A stretch of DNA of 64,000 nt, taken from contig NW_019091414.1 of assembly GCF_001949145.1 (NCBI RefSeq), positions 385,516 through 449,515 of the forward strand. The letters run 5' to 3'. How positions within the stretch are numbered: position 1 is the stretch's first letter; each line of letters starts with the position of its first letter. The translations under genes were made by a program, and so were the position numbers. The DNA is from Acanthaster planci. Lineage: Eukaryota; Echinodermata; Asteroidea; Valvatida; Acanthasteridae. The notes beneath the pieces were generated by a model, which saw nothing but the letters and a program-made list of their open reading frames with translations, searched no databases and was not told the origin of the DNA. Shown piece after piece: positions 31,101 through 42,900 of this stretch.

Positions 31101-34100
31101 CAGCTAGACAACCTACACCCGGTGCATGCAGCGATGAGCTACATGTACATACCAGTACATGTACATGTATGTGCAACCTAAACCACATGAACAAATTATA
31201 CATTGCATGATGTACATGTATGAAAATTTAATGCTCCGGAAATTCACCGTGCAACTGTCACCAAAATAATGGCCAAAAATCTCCTAATTCAAAAATTCCT
31301 CAAACTTTTCATACCTTCACCAGGCTAAACCTGAATAAAATGCGGATGAGCCACCACCTCCAGATAACACTTCTGAATGCCCAAAACCCCTGAAAAATCT
31401 ATGGCAATTTCGGAGCAAACTCTCGGTAAAGTTGTCTTGGAGAAACGAGGAAAGAGAGAGAGAGAGTGTGCGTGCGCAACTATTCACAGAACNNNNNNNN
31501 NNNNNNNNNNNNNNNNNNNNNNNNNNNNNNNNNNNNNNNNNNNNNNNNNNNNNNNNNNNNNNNNNNNNNNNNNNNNNNNNNNNNNNNNNNNNNNNNNNNN
31601 NNNNNNNNNNNNNNNNNNNNNNNNNNNNNNNNNNNNNNNNNNNNNNNNNNNNNNNNNNNNNNNNNNNNNNNNNNNNNNNNNNNNNNNNNNNNNNNNNNNN
31701 NNNNNNNNNNNNNNNNNNNNNNNNCCTGATGACAGACAAAACATACTGTCCGAAACGTTGAGTTCCTCACGGTTCTTTTCAGAACTATACAGACTCAAAA
31801 AAGAGATCGTATCCTTGCATGGTGCTACCGCAAGCTTTCCACCTTAGTTGTCTGTCACCATGAATAGCTTGAAATCCCATCTATTCACAGAACTAAGGTG
31901 GAAAACTTGGCGTCAGGAGACAGTCTCCTGACGACAGACAAAACATACTGTCCGAAACGCTGAGTTCCTCACGGTTCTTTTCAGAACTATACAGACTCAA
32001 AAAAGAGATCGTATCCTTGCATGGTGCTACCTCAAACTTTTCCACCTTAGTTGTCTGTCACCATGAATAGCTTGAAATCCCATCTATTCACAGAACACCT
32101 TCAAGTTTTATAAGATAACCCTACAGCTCATAAAAGTGCTTTCACCATGGTACAAATATAACATGTCAGCTATGTGTTTACACTACACAGAACTAATGTA
32201 ATCTTGTAATTAAAAAGTGTATACGAGTCCCCCCCCTCGAAAGTTAGTTATAGCCAGACACTCGTTCGCTCATCATGGTTGCCGCCAAGGGCGCAATTTC
32301 TACAAACAAAAGGATACAATCTACATATCCCCACATGTCTAAGCTAGTAATGTGCGATGCACATTTCTGTAATGTTTTATTTATGAAGCACTGGTATAAC
32401 ATTTCAACTTTGTCTTATTTTCTTACTAGTGTTGCAAACAGTCTGCGTCGGGTGTTCATTGCAGAGACACCTACATTAGCCATTGATTGGATTCAGATTG
32501 AAGCTAATAGCTCAGTCTTACACGATGAGTTCATCTCTCAACGAGTAGGTGAGTGGATCAGGTTTACGTGATGGCTTGAATTTGACAACTTGAGTGATGC
32601 CTCTTTAACATTCAGAAATTTGACTTCAGTAATTTTTTTCTGTGTTATTTGGTATTGATTTGTCTTGTTTGACCTTTTATGGTGAAAGTCATCACTTTTA
32701 TAAACATTTTTGCGGTATTTCCCAGGTTTAATTCCTCTGACGAGTGATGACTTTGTTGATAGGATGAACTATAACAGGGTGAGTTCACAGTTTTTCTTTA
32801 TTTGCGTAACAAGCAAGTTTCTTCTAATTGCAGTTACTAATTTTGTAAATTGTTTCCGTCTTTCTCAATAGGACTGTACCTGTGATGAGTTTTGTCCAGA
32901 GTGTTCAGTGGAGTTTATCCTGGATGTCAAATGCACAGACGACCAAACACGGCATGTCACATCACGAGATCTCATCTCAAACAATCCTAAAGTAGTCCCT
33001 GTAAGTTGCTCTCTTGCTCATCTCTAGTTTGTAACACTTTCGATCGTGAGCAGGAAACATGACTAGGAACAAGAACTGTTGGTTCACCTGCGTGTTTTTC
33101 AATTCTATAAATTCTTGATTATGAGTTTCATGTCACATGAAAAATGACATTTACTATATTCATGTTCTTCAGTCTATGTTCTGAAAGTCTTCACAGTGAA
33201 ACACTTTTGCATTCCAATGTTTATGAATTGTTTTCAGATGTACCTCAAAACAGTACTCTTAAACATATTGCTAATGAGCCAGTTGATTATTTAAAAAGAA
33301 AAAGCACGGTCATTCAGGAACAAAGCATGCCTTCAAGTCTGTGAAGATGTATTTCATGTTGGACGTCCACTGTTTGAGTACCCATATAGCTCATTAGTTG
33401 ACATCAGCAAATTGGTTGGGGTTTAGTCCATTCACTTACGTTCTGATATGTCACTTGCAAGTTATAGGTTTTAGAAAAGAGAATTTCATCATCACTTTGT
33501 TCCTTTTGACTTCCAGGTGACATCAAGACATAGAGAAGATGAGTCGAGTGAATATGGTGAAAGTGACGGTAAGAGATTTGGCATTAAATCATTTCTTGCC
33601 GTATTGAAAGGCATTGCTATCATTGACTGACCACAACTTGCGAGTACATAAAGCAGTTGACAAAGGACTCGTTAGCAAGAAGTTTACAATGAAAACTGAT
33701 AATAGAATTTGCATCGTTCCTCCTAGATATCCTCATTGTCAAATTGCGTAAGGGACAGGAGCTGAAATTCCATGCCTTTGCCAGGAAAGGTTTTGGCAAA
33801 GAGCATGCCAAATGGATTCCAACTGCTGCTGTTGCCTTTGAGTATGATCCAGATAACGCTTTTCGACACACTGTCTACCCCAAGCCTGAGGAATGGCCAA
33901 AGAGTGAATTTACTGAGCTGGATGATGAAACATGTAAGTTTCATTCAATGCAAAGAGGGAAATGAGCAAAAAGTTGTTTCATATTTCCGTTATGAGACTT
34001 GATCTCATTGATAGTAAATCCTTGATTTTATTCTGTCAGTTTGTAGTGGTATCTAAAGACCAATTGTGCCAGCCAAGTCATGTGACCTATAGAGGGTATC

Positions 34101-34515
34101 AAACAGCAACAAACATGGCGTCCTTCCATAGAAAAGTGTGTCATAAGTGTTGCTTACCAAAAATAAAGCTGATTTTTAGTGTAGTACTTAGCATATCACT
34201 AGTCTGAGTACTTTACCAACCGATGGCTTTAGTTTTGGTAAATGACACTTAGATCAGTTCAGTTTGGATCTTTTTCTGATAAAACTTGGTGTCATATAAA
34301 CATTTACCTATGTTTTTTCTCTTTCCTGCACAGCTGAGGCAATGTTTGACTCAAGTTCCAACCCAAGAAAGTTCTGGATGAATGTGGAATCATGCGGTGC
34401 CCTCAGGCCAGAAAATATTGTGTTGTCCGGCTTAGCAGTACTCAAGAAGAAACTGAGTGACTTACAAACACAACACAGTCATGAGACACAGAGTGAAGGA
34501 TTGGCAATCAATTAA
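28167..34515 (+). CDS. POLR2C: RNA polymerase II subunit RPB3, complete
   Basis: RPB3 forms, with RPB11, the alpha-like heterodimer on which RNA polymerase II assembles in the nucleus. Exons: 28167-28252, 32430-32548, 32726-32778, 32872-33000, 33517-33568, 33727-33933, 34334-34515. They total 828 bases, or 275 aa plus TAA, the human length. The start [20 protein letters not shown] matches the family. The zinc-binding cysteine cluster reads [10 protein letters not shown], and the alpha-like motif [36 protein letters not shown] and [10 protein letters not shown] follow in the usual order. All introns are GT-AG. Intron 1 is about 4.2 kb and contains a LINE relic, a fold-back element, a tandem repeat and a 232-base gap. 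The gene diverges from RPRD1. Confidence 0.98.
28971..29090. mobile_element. Fold-back element, ~45-bp arms (POLR2C intron 1)
   Basis: The left arm begins CCAAGAGTTTGTAATGGATT and includes GACCAATCAC. The right arm is its imperfect reverse complement, with GTGATTGGTTGACA and ending TGCAAACTCTTGG. The arms are about 45 bases with a few mismatches and a ~30-base loop. It is probably a MITE remnant and could form a long hairpin in the pre-mRNA. Confidence 0.8.
29470..30540 (+). mobile_element. Decayed non-LTR retrotransposon (reverse transcriptase fragment)
   Basis: Three frames together resemble the C-terminal half of a LINE reverse transcriptase. MDWLFKQM and ITVGDDTL occur around 29690-29755, followed by a damaged Y-A-D-D-like block (CTDDVQLS) near 29790. 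The thumb-like stretch [20 protein letters not shown] lies in the frame starting 30010, and a GHV box-like segment is near 30293. Stops and frameshifts separate these pieces, so it is dead. The 3' end has a short GATGATGAT tail typical of LINE 3' ends. The clade is not resolved. It lies sense to POLR2C in intron 1. Confidence 0.8.
31493..31724. other. Assembly gap, 232 N
   Basis: A run of N in POLR2C intron 1, bordered on the right by a 202-bp tandem repeat and on the left by the 13-base block CTATTCACAGAAC that also ends each repeat unit. Frames crossing it are artefacts. Confidence 1.
31725..32096 (+). repeat. 202-bp tandem repeat with CTGANGA...GAAAC core
   Basis: Two nearly identical units start at 31725 and 31927; both run through GTTCTTTTCAGAACTATACA and AGATCGTATCCTTGCATGGT and end CTATTCACAGAAC. 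The unit heads read CCTGATGACAGAC and CCTGACGACAGAC, and each is followed 19 bases later by GAAACG. The junction of the units contains the perfect palindrome GTCAGGAGAC-AG-TCTCCTGAC. The pattern resembles terminal repeats of Penelope-like elements, some of which carry hammerhead ribozymes, but the stem II pairing here is imperfect. No protein of such an element is visible. Confidence 0.8.
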
Positions 34516-35489
34516 ATTGGTGTCCAAAAACTTGTCTTTTATAAAAATTTCTCCATTGCAAGGTTTCTTCGTTCTTTTTGTAACTCGTCATCCAGAAAGT
34601 CACTTTAGGTGTGGTTTAGTTCGAGCTATCTAAGGGAACTTCTAAGTTTAATACTGTATATAGCTTATTTGTTGGAAGCCACATCGGGGCTCTTTCTCAA
34701 TGATGAAGGTAGTTTGTGTACCCCCATACACATGTAGTTAGCATTGTCAGGCATTATTGTCATTTTTCAATCCTTTGTTCTCCAAGTGATAATGTACAGT
34801 TTTTCCTTCCCATTTTAATTGAGCAAAACAAGCATTGGACGGACATTGCATCAAGGAAAGGGGATTTCACCAAAAGCATTTTCAATTGTCACCTCTAGAG
34901 GGAATCATTTGACACTCTTGTGGAAAGAAAAAGGAAGCTTTCAGGTGTGCTGTCCTAGCAAGAAGGATGCACGAAAAAGGGGTACATGTATTTGTATTTG
35001 TTCATGACCAAGAGAGGGCACAATTTTCTTGGCAACGGAAGCTCCTTTGGTCGGAACTGAACTTTGCTAGTTCACAAACGACTGTGAAACGCATATGTTA
35101 CGGGCTCATCACTGTTATCAGTTTAACACTCCTGACCAATATGGCTGTTTTCAACTGATGAGGGGGGCTTTTATGGATAGCAGCTTAAAGCAGTGTGGAA
35201 AAAAAAAATATCACCAAGAAAACTGGCTGAAGGCATCAGATGACTTGTAACTGTTCCTGCTGGGAAGTCCAGAAACAAAGCAAGGCATCATTGCCAATGG
35301 AAGCCCAGATGTGGAAGCTACTTGAACTGTTAAATTTGTTGAAAAGATAGCTGTGAGGATATTTGCCTGTGAGAAGTTAAGCCTTGAGAAATCATTTTGC
35401 ATTTGTTTGTTTTCAGGGAGGGATTTTCAAGTCGTTTTTTCCTCTTTCAGTCAAGGAAAGGTTGCTGAATTCAAACTCAAACATGCTTT
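34516..35489 (+). other. Probable POLR2C 3' UTR
   Basis: Non-coding sequence between the POLR2C stop codon and the first good AATAAA. No domain-like frame was seen. Confidence 0.45.
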
Positions 35490-35495
35490 AATAAA
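35490..35495 (+). terminator. Candidate polyadenylation signal for POLR2C
   Basis: AATAAA about 975 bases after the POLR2C stop, followed within 15 bases by a T-rich element. Consensus match only. Confidence 0.4.
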
Positions 35496-38340
35496 ATGTT
35501 CACTTTTTAAAAAGTATCGTAGCCAACTTTAGGGTGCCCCAAAAAATAATGCATGTACATGCGCTCGTAAGACCTGTATATAGAGCAGATGACACAGTGT
35601 CTTGACACGGGATGAAACCATTGGTTCATTTTATCACCAGTGCAATTAGATGCATTTGGATTGCCCATTGTCATATAATAAATATACTACTTACTAGGCT
35701 TACAACAAAACTGACTCGTGGGTGAGTGCAAGGTTTACTTTGGAGGATAAGAGATGGGTGAGACCGCTCATGATCGTGGACCGGACAATTTTGACAATGA
35801 AAATGAGATTTGTCTCAAACCTTTGTGAAAAGAATATTTGACATTGTATGACAAGGCCATCGGTGTACAATTAACATGAAGACTATTGAAGTTCCCCCTT
35901 TTGTTTCCAAAAATCATATTTGAAAATGTGTACACAAGAAGAAGTGTTTCGACAGTATGTATTGAATGCCCAAAGTTTAGTTTTATTCAATGAACCTACC
36001 CTGTAAATTTCGTTCATTTCTTGTTTAAGCCTACCGGTTCTTCAAATGTACACAAACGATGTGCAAGTACAAAGCGGCAGGACTACTACTAGAAACGTTT
36101 GGTGCTCCGCCCCCCTCCCCCCTCTGAAAAATTGTGTTATTGCGTGTTCTAGATACGCCACTGGAATAGACTGGATGTGTGATACTGGACAGTTGTACAG
36201 CTAAGGATACACAAACTGCATTAAATAAGGGTTGTTTTTTGCAAAAATGCGTCTCAATTTTTTAAATCTTTGTTTTGCTAGTTCGGGAGATATTTCCTAG
36301 GGTACTTTGAGTGCCTTTTGGGGCTTATGCAAATATCTATAGTAAACTTGTTGCTCCAAAAAGCAGACCGCAATGTTACATTGATACGTGTATGTGCATA
36401 AAAACTGCTGAAGGTATTGCTGTCCTGTAGCTCATTTTCTGTGGTGGTATCGGTGCACGGCAATAAGCCAACAAACAACCCTGGGAATGTTTTCAAGGAA
36501 AGAAAACTTTGGCATCACAATTTCAATAGGAACACATAAATAATAACTGAACAGTGTGTTTTTTTTTCCCTCAATGACATCACAGCAACATGCTATGTCC
36601 CCAAGTGTCTGGAGAAGCATGGACAATTATTCAATGATTCGAAAAGTTCATTTTTCAATACACTTACCCAAATGGAATGTTAAAAGCTGTCATACAGAGG
36701 AACTGTCCAGAAGTGTGTCTCATGTATGTGGCCTGTAGTGTTGCACAGCTTCTTTGTCGTTTGTTGTGTGTACTTCTTTTTTAGTTTCTTCAAATGCATC
36801 AGTTTTTTATTCAAAAGCTAAGCTTTTTATTCAAGTATTATCTTCTTAAAAATAAAAGAAATGTATGAAAATAATTTCATTTTCATTCATTTTACTTAAA
36901 AGAAAGTGTCAATATACTGGTATGCAGGTAAATCTTATAAGCATGTCGCATTTAGTTCAAACTTGCACAAATGTAAAATTGTAACATGAAATTACAAAAC
37001 TGATCTGTCATAGAATCACAAAACAGATTTGTAAGAAGAAAAACATAACATTCTGGTTTACTTAGAACTGGCATTATGTTCCTCTCTACTTGGCAGCAAG
37101 CCAGGCAATGCTTGCTAATATCCAGGGTAGTGTCTAGACGAGAGGTCATTGCCGTATCACCTAGATTTGAAAAAAAAAAGAGATAAAACCTCACATGTCC
37201 AGGCACTTTACATATGCTGTAAAGTTCACGAGTACTGAGCACACATATTAAAGTACACGTACGTTGTATTGTTCACCATGACGGTGCCACACACTCTTAT
37301 GCTGATGACGTCTGCAGAGCATGTGATGGGTTGGAACATATGTGTGGGGGCGCGGATTTCAAGTTAGAATGTGGCACTCGTGGGCTAGTGAAACAGATCA
37401 TCTTCAACATAATCTATGAATAGCTGTAACACTGAAGACAGTCTTTTTAGTTTGGTCAAATTGGCAATAAGAAAATGCATAGAGCCAAGTCAAAGAATAT
37501 TGAAAAGTTAATAATCTTAGTGCTAAATCAGGCAATTCTAAATGCACCTGTGTGGGTTGTCAAATAGAAGATAGAAATATCACCTGTATGTTCTTCCCTT
37601 GAAGAGCCCTACTTCCTCCAAACCTGAGGCACATGTGGTAAAGCATACATATATGTAACAACAATCCACCTCTCAAAAGCTTAATTTCTTGTCTCTCTAG
37701 GTAGGCCTATACTTCAACATTTCTGTTTTTAGAAAAGCAGTGACTACAATGAAGTTTTTGCTGGTCTCGATCACTTGTTAAAAGCATTACTATATTAGTC
37801 AATGAGGTCATAATCCAGTCTAGAAATAACAGAAACCTTGTTACTCTGTCAAAGGTGTAAATGTGATTCTTTACAAAAATGGAAAGGTGATTCAACTGGA
37901 TGTGATTTTGGTTGGGATTATCCAATTTTACTTCCACCCAATCTTTCTGTTTTCATCTATAGGGAAATCACATCCGGGCTTTTCAGAGTGGTGATCACTG
38001 TTCCATCAAGGACAATATGTTAACAAGATTATGTAGGCTTGCTCATTATCAAAGTGACTCCAGACACCTCCCACTTCCAGGTATTTGTCGGTATCTTCAT
38101 GAGCATAGATAATGACCCTAGACTGGTCACCAGCTTCCTAGTGCACAAATTTGGCCTCCTTGCCTCTACTCATTTTGTAACCTACCTGTACTTTGTGTAT
38201 TGATTACTTTGCTAGGAATTTTCACTCAAGTGATAGTTCTGATTATCACTTACAAGCTACACATGATATATGAATGTTTTTCTAACTTGGAATTTAAGCA
38301 TTCTTGATGCTAGGCCATGCCTAACAAAACTCGACCAGTA
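35496..38340. other. Intergenic, no gene recognised
   Basis: AT-rich sequence with only short unsupported frames. It includes a C-rich run near 36110. I saw no tRNA, no coding exon and no strong inverted repeat. Confidence 0.4.
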
Positions 38341-38758
38341 GATGTACATGCCAGCTACATGTACATGCCGTCTACATGTACATGTACATGCCAGCTACAT
38401 GTACATGCCAGCTACATGTACATGCCGTCTACATGTACATGTACATGCCAGCTACATATACATGCCAGCTACATATACATGCCATCTACATGTACATGTA
38501 CATGCCGTCTACATGTACATGTACATGCCAGCTACATGTACATGCCAGCTTCATGTACATGTACATGCCAGCTACATGTACATGCCGTCTACATATACAT
38601 GCCGTCTACATGTACATGTACATGCCATCTACATGTGCATGCCTGCTACATGTACATGTACATACCAGCTACATGTACATGCCATGTACATGTACATGCC
38701 AGCTACATGTACATGTACATGCCAGCTACATGTACATGTGCATGCCAGCTACATGTAT
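38341..38758 (+). repeat. ACATGT-based minisatellite (17/23-bp units)
   Basis: Units are CTACATGTACATGCC plus AG or GT, with an optional extra six-base CATGTA, giving 17- or 23-base spacing. There are about 20 units. All three forward frames are open through it and yield Cys/His/Tyr/Met-rich pseudo-proteins (CTCQLHVHAS-like). I regard these as non-coding. The same TACATGTA word is scattered through the window. Confidence 0.95.
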
Positions 38759-41700
38759 CATCTGTGTCTACATGACTTCACCAATCTGTGCATTTTTCTT
38801 TCATGTTATTCCTCCATGCGTGTACTTTATGCAGGTTATGCATCAGTGCTGAAATTACCAGTGTGTCCACTTTTCCCGAAATTCAGGAAATTTCGGTGTT
38901 CTTTGGGAAATTTTAGGAAATTCAGGAATTAAAGGAGTATTTTGTTAATTGCAAATCAAAGAAACAAAACCCTTTTTCCCGTTCCCTTTGTTTTTCTTCA
39001 AAGCAGAATTTCACATTTCATACTACATGTATTAAACCTGCTACAGAGTGGGACTGTCCGCCTAGTACAGGCACACGTACACTACACAGTTCTGACCCAC
39101 ACACCCAATCCAAGCTGCCTAGCCACAGCCTCACACAAGTACACGTCGGGTATGCATCCATGCATGTACATGTGCATACATGTACATGTATATATGTATG
39201 GAGCATTGGAGGCTGTTACTAATGTACACCCATGAAAAAAACAACAAATAGCATTACAGGAAGAATTGTTGAAAATTTCAGGAAATATCCATTAAATTTT
39301 GGAAAATTTGGGACTCTAATTTCAGGAATTTCTTTTGATCTGTGGAAACAGTGAGTCTTACTGCGATATAAGCAAGTGAACAGTTGTGAAAAGGAGAAAC
39401 AAAACTCTTACACTTCCAAGGGATGAATGGAGGTACAGGTGCATTGTAAATGATCATGGGGCAACTCCTCAGATGTGGTAAATGTTGTACAAATCTGACT
39501 ACTTTGAGAGGTTTGGTGAAACCAAGGCGGAATATAATAATATAATAGAAATGGCCAATCTCCCCAGTTAAAGTGCTGGTGCATGTACATGTATGCATAT
39601 ACCGTTAACTATGAATCACAAAGGGAGGCTAGTTTTGCAATTTACTACAAGATAAGACAGTCGTGCATTTTTTGTTTTATAACACCATACCCATTACCCA
39701 CAGGTTCTGCTTTGTCTAAGCATGGAGGTCCAACCTCTGTGGTTAAAGCAATCACTAATTAATTAAATCTGAATATAATTAAAACATACTTCCATTTCAA
39801 CAGAAAATTTGTTGGCTGGCGCTCCTCCAAACTACCGCTTCACAGAATATTTTAATCCAGCTATTTTACACAAGCACCTTAAGTGAGAATACAAGAATTG
39901 CACACACTAGTATGTATTTCACATTTTTTGTTTGATTACTACAGTACTTTGACCTTCCACAGCAAGATAACAAACTGTCACTTGCCATGTGACTACCTGA
40001 TATGACCAAGGAGACCAAGAAAGATCTGTGATTGCTTTGAATGTACAGGTACTTATCAAGGATTGAAATCCAATCTAACATTATAAGAGGTTCATCTAAT
40101 TTGTTACATAACAGGAGGTGGATCTGATAGCATGGTCTCTTTATCAACTATCACAATTTCCTGACAATCTTGCAAAGGCCTGCAAAACACACATGCTTGA
40201 TTTGCCTAGGGTAAACTCACCCTGTTGTTATTCTGAAACTAAGCACATTCTAGGGGAACTTCCTTTGTATTCAGCAATAACTTTTTAATAGCTCTTTGCT
40301 CAACAGGTATGTTGGGAGGTACACTTCTGCCCTGCTTTTAAATACTTTCTTTAGGGAGCCTTTCAATTTCCACACAATATTTCCATTTCACTGCATGAGA
40401 CAAAAAGTTTCAAGTCCAAAAATGTCAAGAACCCAAGAAATTGCGTGTATCTGGGAGAGGGAATGGCATTATGTTACCATTTTAGTTATTGAAAGTGACA
40501 TTTATTACTTAAAAGTGGTGCAATATCCACCTTTCTTGTGGGGACTGACTGTGGGGATTCCTTTGGGGTAGTACCTTCACAGTGGGACGCATCATTCCTC
40601 GTACCCCCCCACCTCTGGGGTACTTTGGGGGATGGAGACTACTTGACAGTCATTTTTTTAAGAAAAAAAAAGTCCATTTTGTCTCCTGGGGCTGAAGATC
40701 TCGATACATTACTGAGAAAAATGTACCTTTGCTTTTTGCCTTATATACATGTACTTGGGGTTGGGTTCTTGACAGGATTTTTGGGAAATAAATTTGCTTT
40801 TTCATTTGTAAGCAAGTTCTAATCAAGATTTACACTTACAGTTGAACCTTGTTAAATAGAGGTTCCTCGGACTTGGCAGAAAACCATCAGGAATAAAAAC
40901 CATCAGGAATAAAAACAATGAAGAACAAAGGAATGGAACCTAAATAGTTGCTCTTGAGGTTCAACTGTTAATTTCACAGCATTCTAGCAAGCCAAGATGG
41001 TCTTTTTCAATAAAACAAAGAACAAAAAATTGCATGCCAACATTTAGGCAAAGATTAAATGTACATTAGCAGCGCACATGTACACATACCTTAAATGTTC
41101 CCTAACCTATTCCTTCAGAATCCTTGACCTGGCTAATAGTCATTTCTCAGAAAACACACAAAGGACCTGCAACAAGGCCATATGCAGCACTGACCTGTAC
41201 AGTGACCATACATGTCCATACACATTGTACATGTATATGTATACCCAGTGTGCACTGAATGTGTAAGAGTTCTGCTCTCTATGTTCTCAATGAACATTTT
41301 GTTGGGCCTGTATTATGTAACATTATGTAACAGTCAGTGAAGCATGGGCACATTTATCTGCCTGCATGTACATGTACTGCAATCTTCAGGAGCACTTGGT
41401 ACAGGAGCTTCCACATTGCTGTACTGTATGAATCCAGAAGCAAATTATCAGGTTGTGAGGGTTTCCTGCATCTGTTCATGTATACCCTCAACTCCAGGCC
41501 ACTGGATGGGAAACTCATACAATACACTCATTTCATTAGCTTGTTGGACCACACAACTGGCGGCAGATTTTGAGCATTAATTGACTTGATTTTTAGTAAA
41601 CGACTGGTTTTTTTTTTCAAATTAAGTGATACTGAACCACATGTAGGCATATTTGGCAAGTTCAACGTAGGGCCTACATGGCACACTCTATGCAGCTTCC

Positions 41701-42900
41701 TAAATTATAAGTGATAATGTAAAAAGCAGAAAAATACCTACATGTACAAATACATATATGTTAAAATGTACCATTATTAACACTAACCCTCCTCAATCCT
41801 TCACCTGTTGGAGGACTGAGGAGTGTTAGGGTTAACAGATAAAAGGAAATCTGAAGATTCACACAAATAAGTAATATCAAAACATGAATAGTGGAACATT
41901 TAGCAGGAAAACATCCAAACAGCAAACTAATTATTTTCTTGGCCTTTCTTTTATTTGCTTGAACAAATGAAACATTTGACATTCTGTCTGATGCATGAGG
42001 TAAGCTTGGCTAATAAGACATGTATGGTACATCACCTTAAAGGTACACTCCAAGACAAAGCAATTATTAAAACAACTCTTTCAGAAAGAGATTGTCACTG
42101 TTCTCAAATACCTAATTAATCACCCCCTCAGAAAAGCCAAAGCACTCTTTGATTAGTATTAGAAATTTGGAATAGATGACATCTGAAAATAACACAGACA
42201 TCAACGCAACTGTTTCACTGAAACCTGTTGGCATTAATAGTTTGTACTTGTTAGAGGTAGCCTTTAAATAAGATTTACAAACCCCTATATGCAAACCAGC
42301 AGTTTTTCTATTGAGCAATGCATGCATAAAAACACAGAGAAAAGGACGGTACATCCGTTGTCATATGACTGCTTAAAACAAAACCTACAGCAAGTCTACT
42401 TTCCTTGTGACTAAAATGCTGATAGATTTCCCTCCTGAAGGAGTGAAGTGTTTTCAGCTCTGACCAGTACCTGGACGTAGTATGACAATGCACACAGATA
42501 CAATTATCCCCTCTTAATGTTTGCTGTGTGTATGACAGATTACTAAATGAATATTTCTGAATATCGTACTGAAGAACACAGAAATTGTAAACAAGATACC
42601 AGTTGCTGCAAACAAAAATGACAACATTCCCATGTCTTGCAAAACACAAAATAAAAATCCAAGCAAAATCAGTTGTATCATATGTAACAGGACAACCAGT
42701 AAGGCAATTACGTACCACTATTCCACCACTCAAGCACTTGATCCCTCTTGAACTGGAAAAGTCACCCAATGAAATTTTCCATGAAAAAACACATTTTTTC
42801 CGAAGCAGCCATGTTGAAATGGCTTGATGCCTCCATCTCAGAAAGGCCACATAAAAACAGCTGGAAACAGTTTACACGAACTACTCATTTCAACACTCAT
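38759..42900. other. Intergenic, no gene recognised
   Basis: Only unsupported frames, including a 180-codon minus-strand frame at 42308-42850 with no recognisable domain. There is a small imperfect inverted repeat at about 41777-41836 (AACACTAACCCTCCTCA versus TGAGGAGTGTTAGGGTT). TACATGTA runs occur near 39170 and 41360. Confidence 0.4.

Noticed and set aside
31317-31847. Long frames on both strands across the 232-base gap
   Set aside because: Artefacts of N runs; flanks are a tandem repeat in POLR2C intron 1.
38317-38932. Three overlapping Cys/His-rich frames of 150-196 codons
   Set aside because: All three forward frames are open across the ACATGT minisatellite, which is a repeat effect. 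No conserved domain or start context.
42308-42850. 180-codon minus-strand frame
   Set aside because: No recognisable domain, no flanking splice sites judged convincing, and it lies in an AT-rich non-coding stretch. It could be chance; a protein search would settle it.
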